15,908 nt of DNA from JANXVV01 sp038230975 (GCA_038230975.1 JBBRMF010000108.1:1-15908); one strand, 5' to 3'. Shown: positions 7,387 to 14,958, numbered from the stretch's first letter. The notes: a model not told the origin generated them from the letters alone. Translations and numbers: made by a program.

Positions 7387-7416
7387 TTCGCAAGCCGAAG
7401 CGAGAGGCGATAGATT
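7387..7416 (+). promoter_or_regulatory. Candidate promoter TTCGCA-N18-TAGATT before the inositol-phosphatase-like gene
   Basis: TTCGCA (7387-7392) and TAGATT (7411-7416) are 18 bp apart, and TAGATT ends 7 nt before the ATG at 7424. This matches the arrangement seen before xseB. A purine-rich GAGAGG (7402-7407) is 16 nt from the ATG, too far for a normal Shine-Dalgarno site. Confidence 0.4.
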
Positions 7417-7423
7417 GTCGTCC

Positions 7424-8257
7424 ATGAGTTTGAAACAAGATTTGCAATATGCGATCGAAGTGGCTCGCGGCGCGGGGAGAATCGTACAAGACCATTTCGG
7501 CAAGGTCGATCGCCTGACCAAAACGCACGCCGCCACAACCGATGAAGCAGTTACCGAGGCTGACCGCGCGGCCCAGCGTTTTATCGTCGCCAATTTGAAA
7601 CGACGCTTTGCAGACGATGGTGTCATCGGCGAGGAAAGCGATCTGGGCACGGCCATCACCAACGAACAAGCCACGCGCGGCTCACGCGTGTGGGTGATCG
7701 ACCCGATCGACGGCACGAATAATTTTATCGGTGGTTTCCCCAACTTCGCTGTCTGCATCGGCTTACTCGATGCCGGCTTTCCCGTGCTGGGAGTCGTGTT
7801 CGACGTGACCCGCGACCTGATGTATTACGCCGCCAGGGGCGAAGGCTGCTGGGTCGGCAATCGCCAATTGCATGCGCTTACTACTCCATTGAGCGATGCG
7901 TCAATTTTGATGATGACGAGCAACTGTATCGACTCGACCGGTCATTGCCCGGGTTATGCGGTTCGATGGATCGGGCAGACGAATTGGAAGCTACGAATGA
8001 TTGGCTCAGCCGCGCTGGAAGCCACGCAAGTGGCTGCGGGCATCGCGCATGCCGCCGTGACGATCAACGGGAAATTATGGGATATCACCGCGCCAGCCGC
8101 GCTGGTGCTTGAGGCCGGCGGATTGATCACCGATCTAAAAGGCAACGCCATTTTCCCATTTGATCTGACGAATTATGTCGGTGCGAAAGTGCCGTTTGTG
8201 GCGGCTGGCGCGGCGGCTCAGACAGAAATTTTGCGGGAGATTCGATTGAATCCCTGA
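7424..8257 (+). CDS. Inositol monophosphatase family protein
   Basis: Members of this Mg-dependent, Li-sensitive phosphatase family remove phosphate from inositol phosphate, histidinol phosphate, or nucleotide (PAP) substrates. The 277 residues carry the full metal site: Glu70-Glu71 in GEESD, DPIDGT (93-98) within WVIDPIDGTNNFIGGFPNF, and WDITAPAALVLEAGG with Asp220 near the C-terminus. The FIGGFPNFAVCIGL segment is close to inositol monophosphatase/SuhB. The exact substrate cannot be decided. I took the ATG at 7424; a TTG at 7379 would add 15 residues that do not resemble the family, and TAGATT sits 7 nt before 7424. The SPFH gene follows after 37 bp on the same strand, so an operon is possible. 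Confidence 0.88.
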   Translation: MSLKQDLQYAIEVARGAGRIVQDHFGKVDRLTKTHAATTDEAVTEADRAAQRFIVANLKRRFADDGVIGEESDLGTAITNEQATRGSRVWVIDPIDGTNNFIGGFPNFAVCIGLLDAGFPVLGVVFDVTRDLMYYAARGEGCWVGNRQLHALTTPLSDASILMMTSNCIDSTGHCPGYAVRWIGQTNWKLRMIGSAALEATQVAAGIAHAAVTINGKLWDITAPAALVLEAGGLITDLKGNAIFPFDLTNYVGAKVPFVAAGAAAQTEILREIRLNP

Positions 8258-8294
8258 TGAGCGGGATCAGTCGGTAACTAACGAGAGGCCAACC

Positions 8295-9266
8295 ATGCTA
8301 TTCGGAATCCGCTATCTAAAAGCCGCCCCTACGATGTACGTCATCGAATACGCACACGGCAAGATCGTGCGCGAAGGGGCTGGCCTTTCGTTCTACTACT
8401 TCGCGCCGCGCACCGTGATCGTGCAGGTTCCGCAATCGAGCGTGGATACGCCGTTCGTGTTCAATGAGGTCAGCGCGGATTTTCAGGATGTCACCATTCA
8501 AGGGCAGTTGACGTACCGCGTGACCGAGGCGAAAAAATTGGCCCAGTTACTGGATTTCAGCATTCTTCCAAACGGCCGATATGTCTCGGAAGACCCCAAA
8601 AAATTGGACGAACGACTGATCAGCCTCACGCAAGTGTTGACCAGCGCGATCACCCATCGGCTTAAGTTAAAAGACGCGCTCGTGGCCTACGAAACGATTG
8701 TGAGCGAGGTGCTCAAAGGGTTGAAGGAATCGCCATCGGTTTTTATGCTGGGTGTGGAAGTCATGGGGCTTTCCGTTCTGTCGATTAAACCCACCCCGGA
8801 GACTGGAAAGGCATTGGAAGCCGAAGCGCGCGAAGCACTCTTAAGGCAGGCGGATGAAGCCGTCTACGCCCGCAGAAATGCCGCCGTGGCACAGGAGCGC
8901 ATGATCCGCGAGAGCGAGTTGAACACGGAAATCGCCGTCGAGGAAAAGAAACGGCAAATCAACGAGGCGAAAATGTCGGCCTCTATCGCGCTTGAAAAAC
9001 AGCGAACCGCGCTGATCGATCAGCGCGTTGAGAACGAACGGAAGGATGCGGATTCCAAGGCCTATGGACTGAACGCAATGCTTACGCCGATCAAAGGCGT
9101 GGATTGGCGAACACTCACCGCGCTGAGCGCGGGTAAAATGGATCCGAAACTTTCGATCGCCATGGCGTTCCGCGATTTGGCTGAAAATGCCCAGAAGATC
9201 GGTGAGCTGAATATCTCCCCGGAACTGCTCGGGGCATTGCTGAGCGACGGCGACAAGAAGAAATAA
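8295..9266 (+). CDS. SPFH/Band-7 domain protein lacking an N-terminal membrane segment
   Basis: The 323-residue protein begins almost directly with the SPFH fold (about 14-170; for example TMYVIEYAHGKIVREGAG and a DVTIQGQLTYRV strand pair). A long charged coiled coil (about 172-258) and a short C-terminal helical part (about 268-320) follow. Stomatin, flotillin and HflK/C proteins usually have an N-terminal membrane anchor, but none is visible here, so it is probably cytosolic or peripheral. SPFH proteins form large rings or cages through the coiled coil; that is family knowledge, not shown here. The start has a good Shine-Dalgarno site (AGAGG, 6 nt before). An NAD-kinase-like gene starts 18 bp after the stop, so the two are very likely translated from one mRNA and may act together. 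Confidence 0.82.
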   Translation: MLFGIRYLKAAPTMYVIEYAHGKIVREGAGLSFYYFAPRTVIVQVPQSSVDTPFVFNEVSADFQDVTIQGQLTYRVTEAKKLAQLLDFSILPNGRYVSEDPKKLDERLISLTQVLTSAITHRLKLKDALVAYETIVSEVLKGLKESPSVFMLGVEVMGLSVLSIKPTPETGKALEAEAREALLRQADEAVYARRNAAVAQERMIRESELNTEIAVEEKKRQINEAKMSASIALEKQRTALIDQRVENERKDADSKAYGLNAMLTPIKGVDWRTLTALSAGKMDPKLSIAMAFRDLAENAQKIGELNISPELLGALLSDGDKKK

Positions 9267-9284
9267 TCCAGTAGCAAAAATGAC

Positions 9285-10292
9285 ATGGGTTATCGAGTCG
9301 ATCAAAAAATCGTCATCGTCACGCGGCCCACGCAGATGGGTGAATTGCGCAAGAAGTTTAACACGCCTGCCCAGGCCAAATTTCAGATGGTCAGTGCCGC
9401 CAAACGAGAGTTGAGCCGTCAACCGGCCGCGCCGAGCAGTGCGAAGATCAACGAATTGGCCGAGATGAAATTCCGCAGCGTGGAATCGGCTTCTGAACAA
9501 TATGATCAATCGGTTCAGCAACTGCGCCGCGATCTGGATTTCGGAGATTTCGATTTACCGATTCAGGCGATTGATCGTGAATTTCTGCCGAATTTTGTAT
9601 TCGGCCCGGCGGATATCATCGTGACCGTCGGGCAGGACGGCTTGGTGGCCAACACCGCCAAATATGCGATCGGTTTGCCGATCGTCGCCGTCAATCCGGA
9701 TCCTCTGCGAATCGACGGCGTGCTCCTTCCCTTCAGCACCGGTCAGGCCCGCGATGCGGTGCAACGCGTCTTACAGAAAAAAGCCAAGTATCGAGAAGTT
9801 ACGTTGGCCGAAGCGACGCTCGCCGACGGCCAGAAACTGCTTGCGTTCAACGAACTATTCATTGGGGCGCGCTCGCATGTTTCCGCGCGATATCAACTGA
9901 GTGTTGCCGGTAAGACTGAACCGCAGAGTTCCAGCGGGCTTCTTGTCAGCACCGGCGCTGGATCGACTGGCTGGTTGTCGAGCGTCTTCAACATGGCCGC
10001 CGGTGTGATCTCGGCTTTAGGAAAATCGCCGCCCGTTTCCTCGATCAAATTAGGTTGGGAAGATTCCCGGCTGTTCTATGTGGTGCGAGAACCTTTTGCG
10101 AGTAAATCCTCCCGCGCAGATCTCGTTGCCGGCATATTGGACGCCGGGCAGGAGATCACCGTTGAATCAGACATGGCCGCCAACGGAGTGATCTTCAGCG
10201 ATGGAATCGAATCAGATTTTCTGGAATTTAACGCCGGCGCAATCGCCCGCGTTCGCACGGCCGCCGGGAAGGCATTACTCGTCGTCGCCTAA
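9285..10292 (+). CDS. NAD-kinase-fold protein with altered GGDG motif
   Basis: The 335-residue product resembles the ATP-NAD kinase/diacylglycerol-kinase superfamily. VTVGQDG (113-119) corresponds to the catalytic GGDG motif with the Asp (118) kept but the second Gly replaced by Gln. FNELFIG (188-194) matches the conserved NE motif. SSGLLVSTGAGSTGW (216-230) matches the Gly/Thr-rich TPTGSTAY segment. The end, NGVIFSDGIESDFLEF, matches the C-terminal strands of NAD kinase. About 100 residues precede the catalytic motif, including a helical stretch at 40-85 with no clear family. True NAD kinase (NADP synthesis) is possible, but the motif changes and the extension suggest a divergent subgroup, or a kinase with another substrate. 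The gene lies 18 bp after the SPFH gene. The start has no clear Shine-Dalgarno site and may depend on translational coupling. Confidence 0.75.
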   Translation: MGYRVDQKIVIVTRPTQMGELRKKFNTPAQAKFQMVSAAKRELSRQPAAPSSAKINELAEMKFRSVESASEQYDQSVQQLRRDLDFGDFDLPIQAIDREFLPNFVFGPADIIVTVGQDGLVANTAKYAIGLPIVAVNPDPLRIDGVLLPFSTGQARDAVQRVLQKKAKYREVTLAEATLADGQKLLAFNELFIGARSHVSARYQLSVAGKTEPQSSSGLLVSTGAGSTGWLSSVFNMAAGVISALGKSPPVSSIKLGWEDSRLFYVVREPFASKSSRADLVAGILDAGQEITVESDMAANGVIFSDGIESDFLEFNAGAIARVRTAAGKALLVVA

Positions 10293-10320
10293 CAAATAAA
10301 ACACATCCACCCCTACATAT

Positions 10321-10338
10321 CCCCCGGCATGCCGGGGG
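10321..10338. terminator. Palindromic hairpin between convergent genes
   Basis: CCCCCGG (10321-10327) pairs with CCGGGGG (10332-10338) around CATG, a perfect 18-bp palindrome. It directly abuts the folD stop codon and lies 28 bp after the NAD-kinase-like stop. A terminator role for both genes is likely from position, although the T-tract is poor (CTATTTA on the plus strand). Confidence 0.55.
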
Positions 10339-11226
10339 CTATTTAGGCGATTCAACGAGATGTTTATCGAGTAACAACTCTGCACTCCGCAGCGTGTTCT
10401 TCAACAACATCGCCACCGTCATCGGCCCGACGCCTCCGGGTACGGGCGTGAGAAATGCCGCTTTTTCGCTGACCGCTTCAAACTGCACATCACCCACCGT
10501 TTTTTTGGTTCCATCCGGTTGTGTGACCCGATTGATGCCGACATCAATCACAATTGCCCCTTCCTTCACATGATTCGCGCCGATCAATCCCGCTTTGCCA
10601 ACCGCCACCACCAGCACCTCCGCCCGCTTTGTGTGTTCGATGAGGTTTTTCGTTTCAATATGGCAGAGCGTGACGGTCGCCATCTTCTCGGTCAGCAACA
10701 ACGAGATCGGTTTCCCCGCGATTTCACTTGCGCCGACCACAACCGCTTCCAATCCGCGCAGGTTGACGCCGGTCGACTGGATCAATTCGATCACCGCCAA
10801 AGCCGTGCAAGGGGCGATGAGTGTGTGGCCGTAAACGACGTATCCGATGTTCGCCGGGGAAACCCCTTCCACATCTTTCACCGGATCGATCGCATGTTGC
10901 AACACCGTCGCATCCAACTGTTTTGGCAACGGCAGGTGCAGCATGATGCCGGTCACGGCCAGGTCATGATTCAGGTTCTCGATGGTCGCGCGAACCTCGT
11001 CCATCGTTGCGGTGGCCGGCAGCTTAATCAGTCGATAATCAATCCCCACGGCACGACTCGTACGAGCCTGATTCTCCGCATACACTTCGGCTGCCGGAGT
11101 GGAGCCGACTAGAATCGCCGTCAACTGCACCGCGCGACCCAGGCTCACCAGTTGCGCGACGCGTTCCTGCACACCCAGCCGCACCTGCGCTGCCAAGGCT
11201 GCTCCATCGATCGTTTTTGCTGACAT
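10339..11226 (-). CDS. folD: FolD-family methylene-tetrahydrofolate dehydrogenase/cyclohydrolase with altered active site
   Basis: FolD interconverts 5,10-methylene-, methenyl- and 10-formyl-tetrahydrofolate in the cytoplasm. The 295-residue product has the full fold: ILVGSTPAAEVY (38-49), LHLPLP (96-101), KDVEG (117-121), CTALAVIELI, VVVGASEIAGKP (162-173) and the C-terminal PVPGGVGPMTVAML. Several diagnostic residues differ. The Lys four after Tyr49 (Lys54 of the E. coli enzyme) is Gln53. The Gln before LPLP is His97. GRS at the dinucleotide loop is GAS (Arg to Ala166), and HSRT is HIET (190-191). These changes predict weak or no cyclohydrolase activity and reduced preference for NADP. The ATG at 11226 starts the conserved region; an upstream ATG at 11274 adds 16 unlike residues. 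TATAAT lies 7 nt before 11226. Confidence 0.85.
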   Translation of the reverse strand: MSAKTIDGAALAAQVRLGVQERVAQLVSLGRAVQLTAILVGSTPAAEVYAENQARTSRAVGIDYRLIKLPATATMDEVRATIENLNHDLAVTGIMLHLPLPKQLDATVLQHAIDPVKDVEGVSPANIGYVVYGHTLIAPCTALAVIELIQSTGVNLRGLEAVVVGASEIAGKPISLLLTEKMATVTLCHIETKNLIEHTKRAEVLVVAVGKAGLIGANHVKEGAIVIDVGINRVTQPDGTKKTVGDVQFEAVSEKAAFLTPVPGGVGPMTVAMLLKNTLRSAELLLDKHLVESPK

Positions 11227-11233
11227 TTGGCGG

Positions 11234-11239
11234 ATTATA
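11234..11239 (-). promoter_or_regulatory. folD: Consensus -10 (TATAAT) for leaderless folD mRNA
   Basis: A perfect TATAAT on the minus strand ends 7 nt before the folD ATG at 11226. Transcription would start one nucleotide upstream of, or at, the start codon. A weak TTTGTG lies 16 bp further upstream. No Shine-Dalgarno site is present. Confidence 0.55.
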
Positions 11240-11297
11240 CGGAAAGGCCGGGAATCACAAACTTGATTCTCCACCCGCCGGAGGCAATCATCCGTCC

Positions 11298-11843
11298 ATG
11301 AAGATTTACACCCGCACCGGCGACGATGGCACGACCGGCTTATTCGGTGGTGATCGCGTCCGCAAGTGCGATGCCCGATTGGATTGCTACGGAACCGTCG
11401 ATGAACTCAATGCCGTCATCGGAATCGCCGTGCTGGCCGCCCCCAAGGAACTGCAGCGAAAACTGACGATGATTCAGAATGAGCTTTTTGTCATCGGCGC
11501 TCACCTGGCCACTCCGGAAGTGAGCACGGCCGCCACGTTGCCGGTAATTGATGAATCCATTGTCGCCCGCCTGGAAATGGAGATTGACGAATCCGAATCC
11601 GCTTTATCGCCGTTACGGCAGTTTATTCTCCCCGGCGGTTCCGAACCCGCCGCAAGGCTCCATCTGGCCCGAACCGTCTGCCGCCGCGCCGAACGATTGA
11701 TCGTGGATTTTTCGCTCGATCGCCCGGTAGCGGCCATTCTCCTGACGTACTTAAACCGATTGAGCGACTGGCTATTTGTGCAGGCCCGCTGGGTGAACCA
11801 GAACGCAGGCATAGCCGATATTCCCTGGGAGAAAGGGAAGTAA
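11298..11843 (+). CDS. PduO-type cob(I)alamin/cobyrinate adenosyltransferase
   Basis: This enzyme transfers the adenosyl group of ATP to reduced corrinoid to make adenosylcobalamin. The 181 residues match PduO-type (PF01923) enzymes. The N-terminal ATP loop is YTRTGDDGTTGLFGGDRV (4-21), followed by YGTVDELNA (31-39), LPGGSEPAARLHLART (111-126) with the basic CRRAER (128-133), and LNRLSDWLFVQAR (152-164). The CobA-type P-loop is absent, as expected for this class. The ATG at 11298 starts exactly at the conserved region; GGAGG at 11280-11284 is 13 nt away, a rather long spacing. The gene is divergent from folD, with 71 bp between. It shows that the organism uses adenosylcobalamin, but no cobalamin-dependent enzyme is in the window. 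A long inverted repeat follows 6 bp after the stop. Confidence 0.92.
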   Translation: MKIYTRTGDDGTTGLFGGDRVRKCDARLDCYGTVDELNAVIGIAVLAAPKELQRKLTMIQNELFVIGAHLATPEVSTAATLPVIDESIVARLEMEIDESESALSPLRQFILPGGSEPAARLHLARTVCRRAERLIVDFSLDRPVAAILLTYLNRLSDWLFVQARWVNQNAGIADIPWEKGK

Positions 11844-11849
11844 CGGAAC

Positions 11850-11915
11850 GGTGGCATGGGCGTCTCGCCCGTGTACCGATCAAACGAAAAGCACGGGCGA
11901 GACGCCCATGCCACC
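11850..11915. repeat. Perfect 24-bp inverted repeat, REPIN-like
   Basis: The arm at 11850-11873 (begins GGTGGCATGGGCG, ends TCTCGCCCGTG) is repeated exactly in reverse complement at 11892-11915, with an 18-nt loop between. The arm is GC-rich and contains its own small palindrome-like GGGCG/CGCCC. From memory, closely similar sequences occur dispersed between genes in planctomycete and verrucomicrobial genomes, but copy number cannot be checked here. Positioned 6 bp after the adenosyltransferase stop and a few bases before the next gene's Shine-Dalgarno site, it could also act as a terminator or mRNA-stabilising hairpin. Confidence 0.85.
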
Positions 11916-11929
11916 TTGAAGGAATGCGA

Positions 11930-12202
11930 ATGCTCGAACAAGAAGATAGCATTTCCCCCGCGACCGCCGGCACACTCCTCACGATCGTTGCGCTGCTCGG
12001 CATTGGCTTGTACGCCTTGAGCGTGATGCTGGAAACCAAATCGCCGGACCCACTGTACGACCCGGACAATATGGAAAGCCATACGTCGTCAAAGTTGATG
12101 GAAACGCAGGATCTGTGGAAAGGCAAGAAAACGCCGGTGGATGATGTGCAGCCGCAGTTTATTCCACCGTCGCCAAAACCGTTGACGACCAAGCCGTTTT
12201 AG
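11930..12202 (+). CDS. Small single-pass membrane protein of unknown function
   Basis: I do not recognise this gene. From the ATG at 11930 it encodes 90 residues: a short acidic N-terminus (LEQEDSISP), one membrane helix at about 14-34 (LLTIVALLGIGLYALSVML), and a hydrophilic Pro-rich tail ending in IPPSPKPLTTKPF. An in-frame ATG at 11924 is only 1 nt from AAGG (11919-11922), whereas 11930 is 7 nt away, so 11930 is the better start. The upstream inverted repeat would be in its 5' leader if it shared a transcript with the adenosyltransferase gene. It ends 15 bp before a convergent gene, with no obvious terminator between. Confidence 0.6.
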   Translation: MLEQEDSISPATAGTLLTIVALLGIGLYALSVMLETKSPDPLYDPDNMESHTSSKLMETQDLWKGKKTPVDDVQPQFIPPSPKPLTTKPF

Positions 12203-12217
12203 TTGAAATTCAGGTGA

Positions 12218-13216
12218 CTAACTTTTGGGCCTTTCCGACAAGGATCTGGCTTTCAATTGATTCATTTCATTTGCCAACGCCTTGAGCCATTCTTCGGAAC
12301 GGTTAGGGAATGAAGCGCGGAGCGTAGCTTCATCAGGGAATTCCTCGGGTGCCTGATGCGCGCATTTTTTGAGTTCGAGTCGTCGCTGGCTGGCCAAACT
12401 CTCAGGCAAGTTCCGACACATTACGACCGATCGGGATGGAACATCCATGATTTTTTGCGCGACACGCTTCCGATGAAATTCGAACAATTCGCACGCGTCG
12501 ATCCGATCAAATCGAAATTCCTGGTCTATTCCAGGGTAGGTTCTTGGGAGGAGCTGACGATTCTGCGGGCAAAGAATTCGATAGGTGACGACAAACGTTT
12601 CGTCGCTCAGCTCGGACTGAAAGCCGAAGTGTCTTTCCGCCTCACTCCAGTAATACACTTCAAAGGTGATAAGGCTCCCCGCTGTAGCGATTACGTGATT
12701 GTCTTCCGATCCAAAAACGCGAAATGCGAGTAGTAATCGTGTGCCGGTCGCCAATTCTCCGAACGGGCGGAATCCAAGCGCGATTAAATCTGCCGTTCGT
12801 TTTCTCAAAAAAAGTTGATCCATCGCATGGATTTGGCCCAAAACAGTTGATCTGTAAGTTTTGGGATTGGTTATCTTTGCGCTCCGCGAAACGAGATAGC
12901 GGAGCGCGGCGGCTTCGACGTCCCATTTACCTTCCACAAGCTTTTCAGGGCGTTCAATAGGAGTGCCGCACTCAGAACATAGTATTGCACTCGCGCGTAC
13001 GTCATATCCGCATTCGAGACAAAGGCCTTCGTGGGCTCGATAGAGGCGTCGCGCTCGCTGATTTGTGCGAAAGATCATTACTACGATCGAAATCAGACAG
13101 GCCAACATGAGCTGCAAGAAAACCCAAGGCCGCACCGCGAATGGTGCGAACACCAATGCGGAGACCTGAAGGACTGCCAACGCGGAATAGATTGAGATTC
13201 TGATCGTTTTTTGCAC
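12218..13216 (-). CDS. Two-pass membrane protein with zinc ribbon (CGYD type), GTG start
   Basis: The 332-residue product has two N-terminal membrane helices (about 9-27 and 32-50). A zinc ribbon follows, with Cys66-x2-Cys69 in CLECGYDVRA and Cys80-x2-Cys83 in CSECGTPIE; this CGYD-x-RA...C-x2-CG form is very common in planctomycete membrane proteins. The remaining 240 residues are soluble. ADLIALGFRPFGELATGTRL (about 138-157) and the strands after it recall a recurring planctomycete pattern (L-x-x-L-G-F-x-x-x-G), an impression rather than an identified domain. The function is unknown. The start is GTG at 13216; no in-frame ATG precedes the first helix, and TAGAAT lies 7 nt upstream. There is no Shine-Dalgarno site. 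The gene is divergent from serA with 101 bp between, and ends 15 bp from the convergent small membrane protein gene. Confidence 0.8.
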   Translation of the reverse strand: MQKTIRISIYSALAVLQVSALVFAPFAVRPWVFLQLMLACLISIVVMIFRTNQRARRLYRAHEGLCLECGYDVRASAILCSECGTPIERPEKLVEGKWDVEAAALRYLVSRSAKITNPKTYRSTVLGQIHAMDQLFLRKRTADLIALGFRPFGELATGTRLLLAFRVFGSEDNHVIATAGSLITFEVYYWSEAERHFGFQSELSDETFVVTYRILCPQNRQLLPRTYPGIDQEFRFDRIDACELFEFHRKRVAQKIMDVPSRSVVMCRNLPESLASQRRLELKKCAHQAPEEFPDEATLRASFPNRSEEWLKALANEMNQLKARSLSERPKS

Positions 13217-13223
13217 GAAGAGT

Positions 13224-13229
13224 ATTCTA
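13224..13229 (-). promoter_or_regulatory. Candidate -10 (TAGAAT) 7 nt before a GTG start
   Basis: On the minus strand TAGAAT ends 7 nt before the GTG at 13216, the same spacing as before folD and the gene at 7424. It supports both the GTG start and a leaderless transcript. No clear -35 is seen. Confidence 0.4.
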
Positions 13230-13317
13230 CAGATCTCGGTTCAACTTGCCTGATATCCCTCAGTTCCTTACGATGTTCGACTTTCCAAACATAAACGCTT
13301 TCTACTAAGGATTACCA

Positions 13318-14943
13318 ATGCGCAGTCTCGTGGCTGACAAGTTGGCGGAAGAGGGGCTGGACTTTCTAAAGCAATCCGGGCATTCCTTCGATACCAAGAT
13401 CGGGCTCAAGGAAGATGAGTTGGCGGCAATCGTCGGCCAATATGATGCGCTCGTCGTCCGCTCTGGCGCAAAAGTCACGGCAAAAGTGCTCGAGAATCCA
13501 GGTCAATTGAAGGCGATTGCCCGGGCCGGTGTGGGTGTCGATAACATCGATCTCGATGCCGCCACCGCCAAGGGGATTCTGGTTCTGAACACCGCCGCGG
13601 CTTCCACGCTTTCCACCGCAGAGCATGCCTTGGCGTTGATGATGAGCCTGGCCCGTAAAATTCCTGCGGCCGATGCGCACGTGAAAGCCGCGTTGCCGAA
13701 GTGGGAGAAGGCCAAGTATCAGGGAACCCAGTTAGCCGGGAAAACGCTGGGTGTGGTCGGTCTCGGTCGCATCGGCCAAACCGTCGCCAGCCGCGCGCTG
13801 GCGATGGAGATGACGGTCATCGGTTTCGATCCGTTCTACAGCCAACCCACCGCGCTTGATGGCCGCGTGAAACTCGTTCGTGATTTCGATGAATTTGTTT
13901 CGCAACTGGATGTCATTACCTTCCACGTTCCCGGTGGCGAAGGAACCAAGCACCTTTTGAATCGCGATCGGCTATTCAACAAGTGCAAGCCGAATCTGCT
14001 GGTGATCAATGATGCCCGCGGCGAAGTGGTCGATGAATTTGCGTTGGCCGAAGCATTGAAGGCCAAGAAAATCGCCGGTGCCGCGCTGGATGTGTTCATC
14101 AAGGAACCGCCGCAACAGGATCATCCGCTGTTTTCTTGTGACAATGTCGTGTTGACGCCGCACCTTGGCGCACAGACGGACGAAGCCCAGACCGCCGTTT
14201 CGGTCGATGCCTGCAAAGCCATCGTCGCCTATTTGCAAAACGGTGAGATTCGCGGGGCCGTCAACGCCGGTGGACTCAAGCTGGATCTACCTGCCGATGA
14301 AGCACCATTTGCCGAGCTGGCCCGCCGCATTGGCGCGGTACTCTCCGGCTACTGCGACAGCGGATATAAGACGATCACCCTTCGCGTCAGTGGCAATCGC
14401 GCTCCGAAGCTCATGCCCACCTTGTTGCGACTGGTGACCGTTGAGTTGCTGATGCCGCACATGGGGCCCGGCAGCGTCAACGTGATCAACGTAGAACACA
14501 TCGCCCGCAGCCGTGGGATCAGTCTGTCGGCCGTCCACGAACCGCAACCCCCGGCCGGCCTGGTGGGCGATATCGTCGGTGTTCGCGTTGAAGGCCCGGA
14601 CGGTGAGACCCACCGCATTCTCGGCACCGTTTACGCCGACGGCCTGCCGCGCATCGTCCGCATCGACGGCTACGCGATGGACATGATCCCTGAAGGTCAC
14701 ATGGTTCTCATCGTCAACAAAGACGAACCCGGCGTGATCGGTCTCGTCGGTTCCAGCTTCGGCGACGCCCAAGTGAATATCGCCGACATGGTCATCAGCC
14801 GTGAGTTCGACAAGGAAGGAAAAGCCACCGCGCTGATGGTCATCAAAACCGACAGCGCCCCGCCCGAAGCCTTGCTAAACCGCCTGCGGGCCCGGCCGAA
14901 CATCATTCGCGTGAAGAGCGTGGTATTGCCGCCAAGAAAATAG
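13318..14943 (+). CDS. serA: D-3-phosphoglycerate dehydrogenase (long form with ACT domain)
   Basis: SerA oxidises 3-phosphoglycerate to 3-phosphohydroxypyruvate with NAD, the first step of serine synthesis. The 541-residue length is that of the long (type I) form. A substrate domain split in sequence (about 1-100 and 285-315) surrounds the NAD domain, with GLGRIG at 148-153. The catalytic triad is visible: Arg234 (NDARGE), Glu263 (KEPP) and His282 (PHLGAQ). The intervening domain lies about 320-465, and the ACT domain about 468-541 (VLIVNKDEPGVIGLVGSSFG), the usual site of serine feedback control. The loop NTAAASTLSTAEH is a variant of the usual N-x-P-x-x-N-x-x-S-x-A-E. AAGGA lies 6 nt before the ATG, a good Shine-Dalgarno site. 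Codon use and GC resemble the other housekeeping genes. plsY follows 112 bp later. Confidence 0.93.
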   Translation: MRSLVADKLAEEGLDFLKQSGHSFDTKIGLKEDELAAIVGQYDALVVRSGAKVTAKVLENPGQLKAIARAGVGVDNIDLDAATAKGILVLNTAAASTLSTAEHALALMMSLARKIPAADAHVKAALPKWEKAKYQGTQLAGKTLGVVGLGRIGQTVASRALAMEMTVIGFDPFYSQPTALDGRVKLVRDFDEFVSQLDVITFHVPGGEGTKHLLNRDRLFNKCKPNLLVINDARGEVVDEFALAEALKAKKIAGAALDVFIKEPPQQDHPLFSCDNVVLTPHLGAQTDEAQTAVSVDACKAIVAYLQNGEIRGAVNAGGLKLDLPADEAPFAELARRIGAVLSGYCDSGYKTITLRVSGNRAPKLMPTLLRLVTVELLMPHMGPGSVNVINVEHIARSRGISLSAVHEPQPPAGLVGDIVGVRVEGPDGETHRILGTVYADGLPRIVRIDGYAMDMIPEGHMVLIVNKDEPGVIGLVGSSFGDAQVNIADMVISREFDKEGKATALMVIKTDSAPPEALLNRLRARPNIIRVKSVVLPPRK

Positions 14944-14958
14944 CCTTTCGGGAAGCTC

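Noticed and set aside
11501..12192. Minus-strand frames reading through the inverted repeat with peptides such as WASRPC and TGETPMPP
   Set aside because: These peptides are translations of the intergenic inverted repeat, not a real protein; known plus-strand genes occupy both sides.
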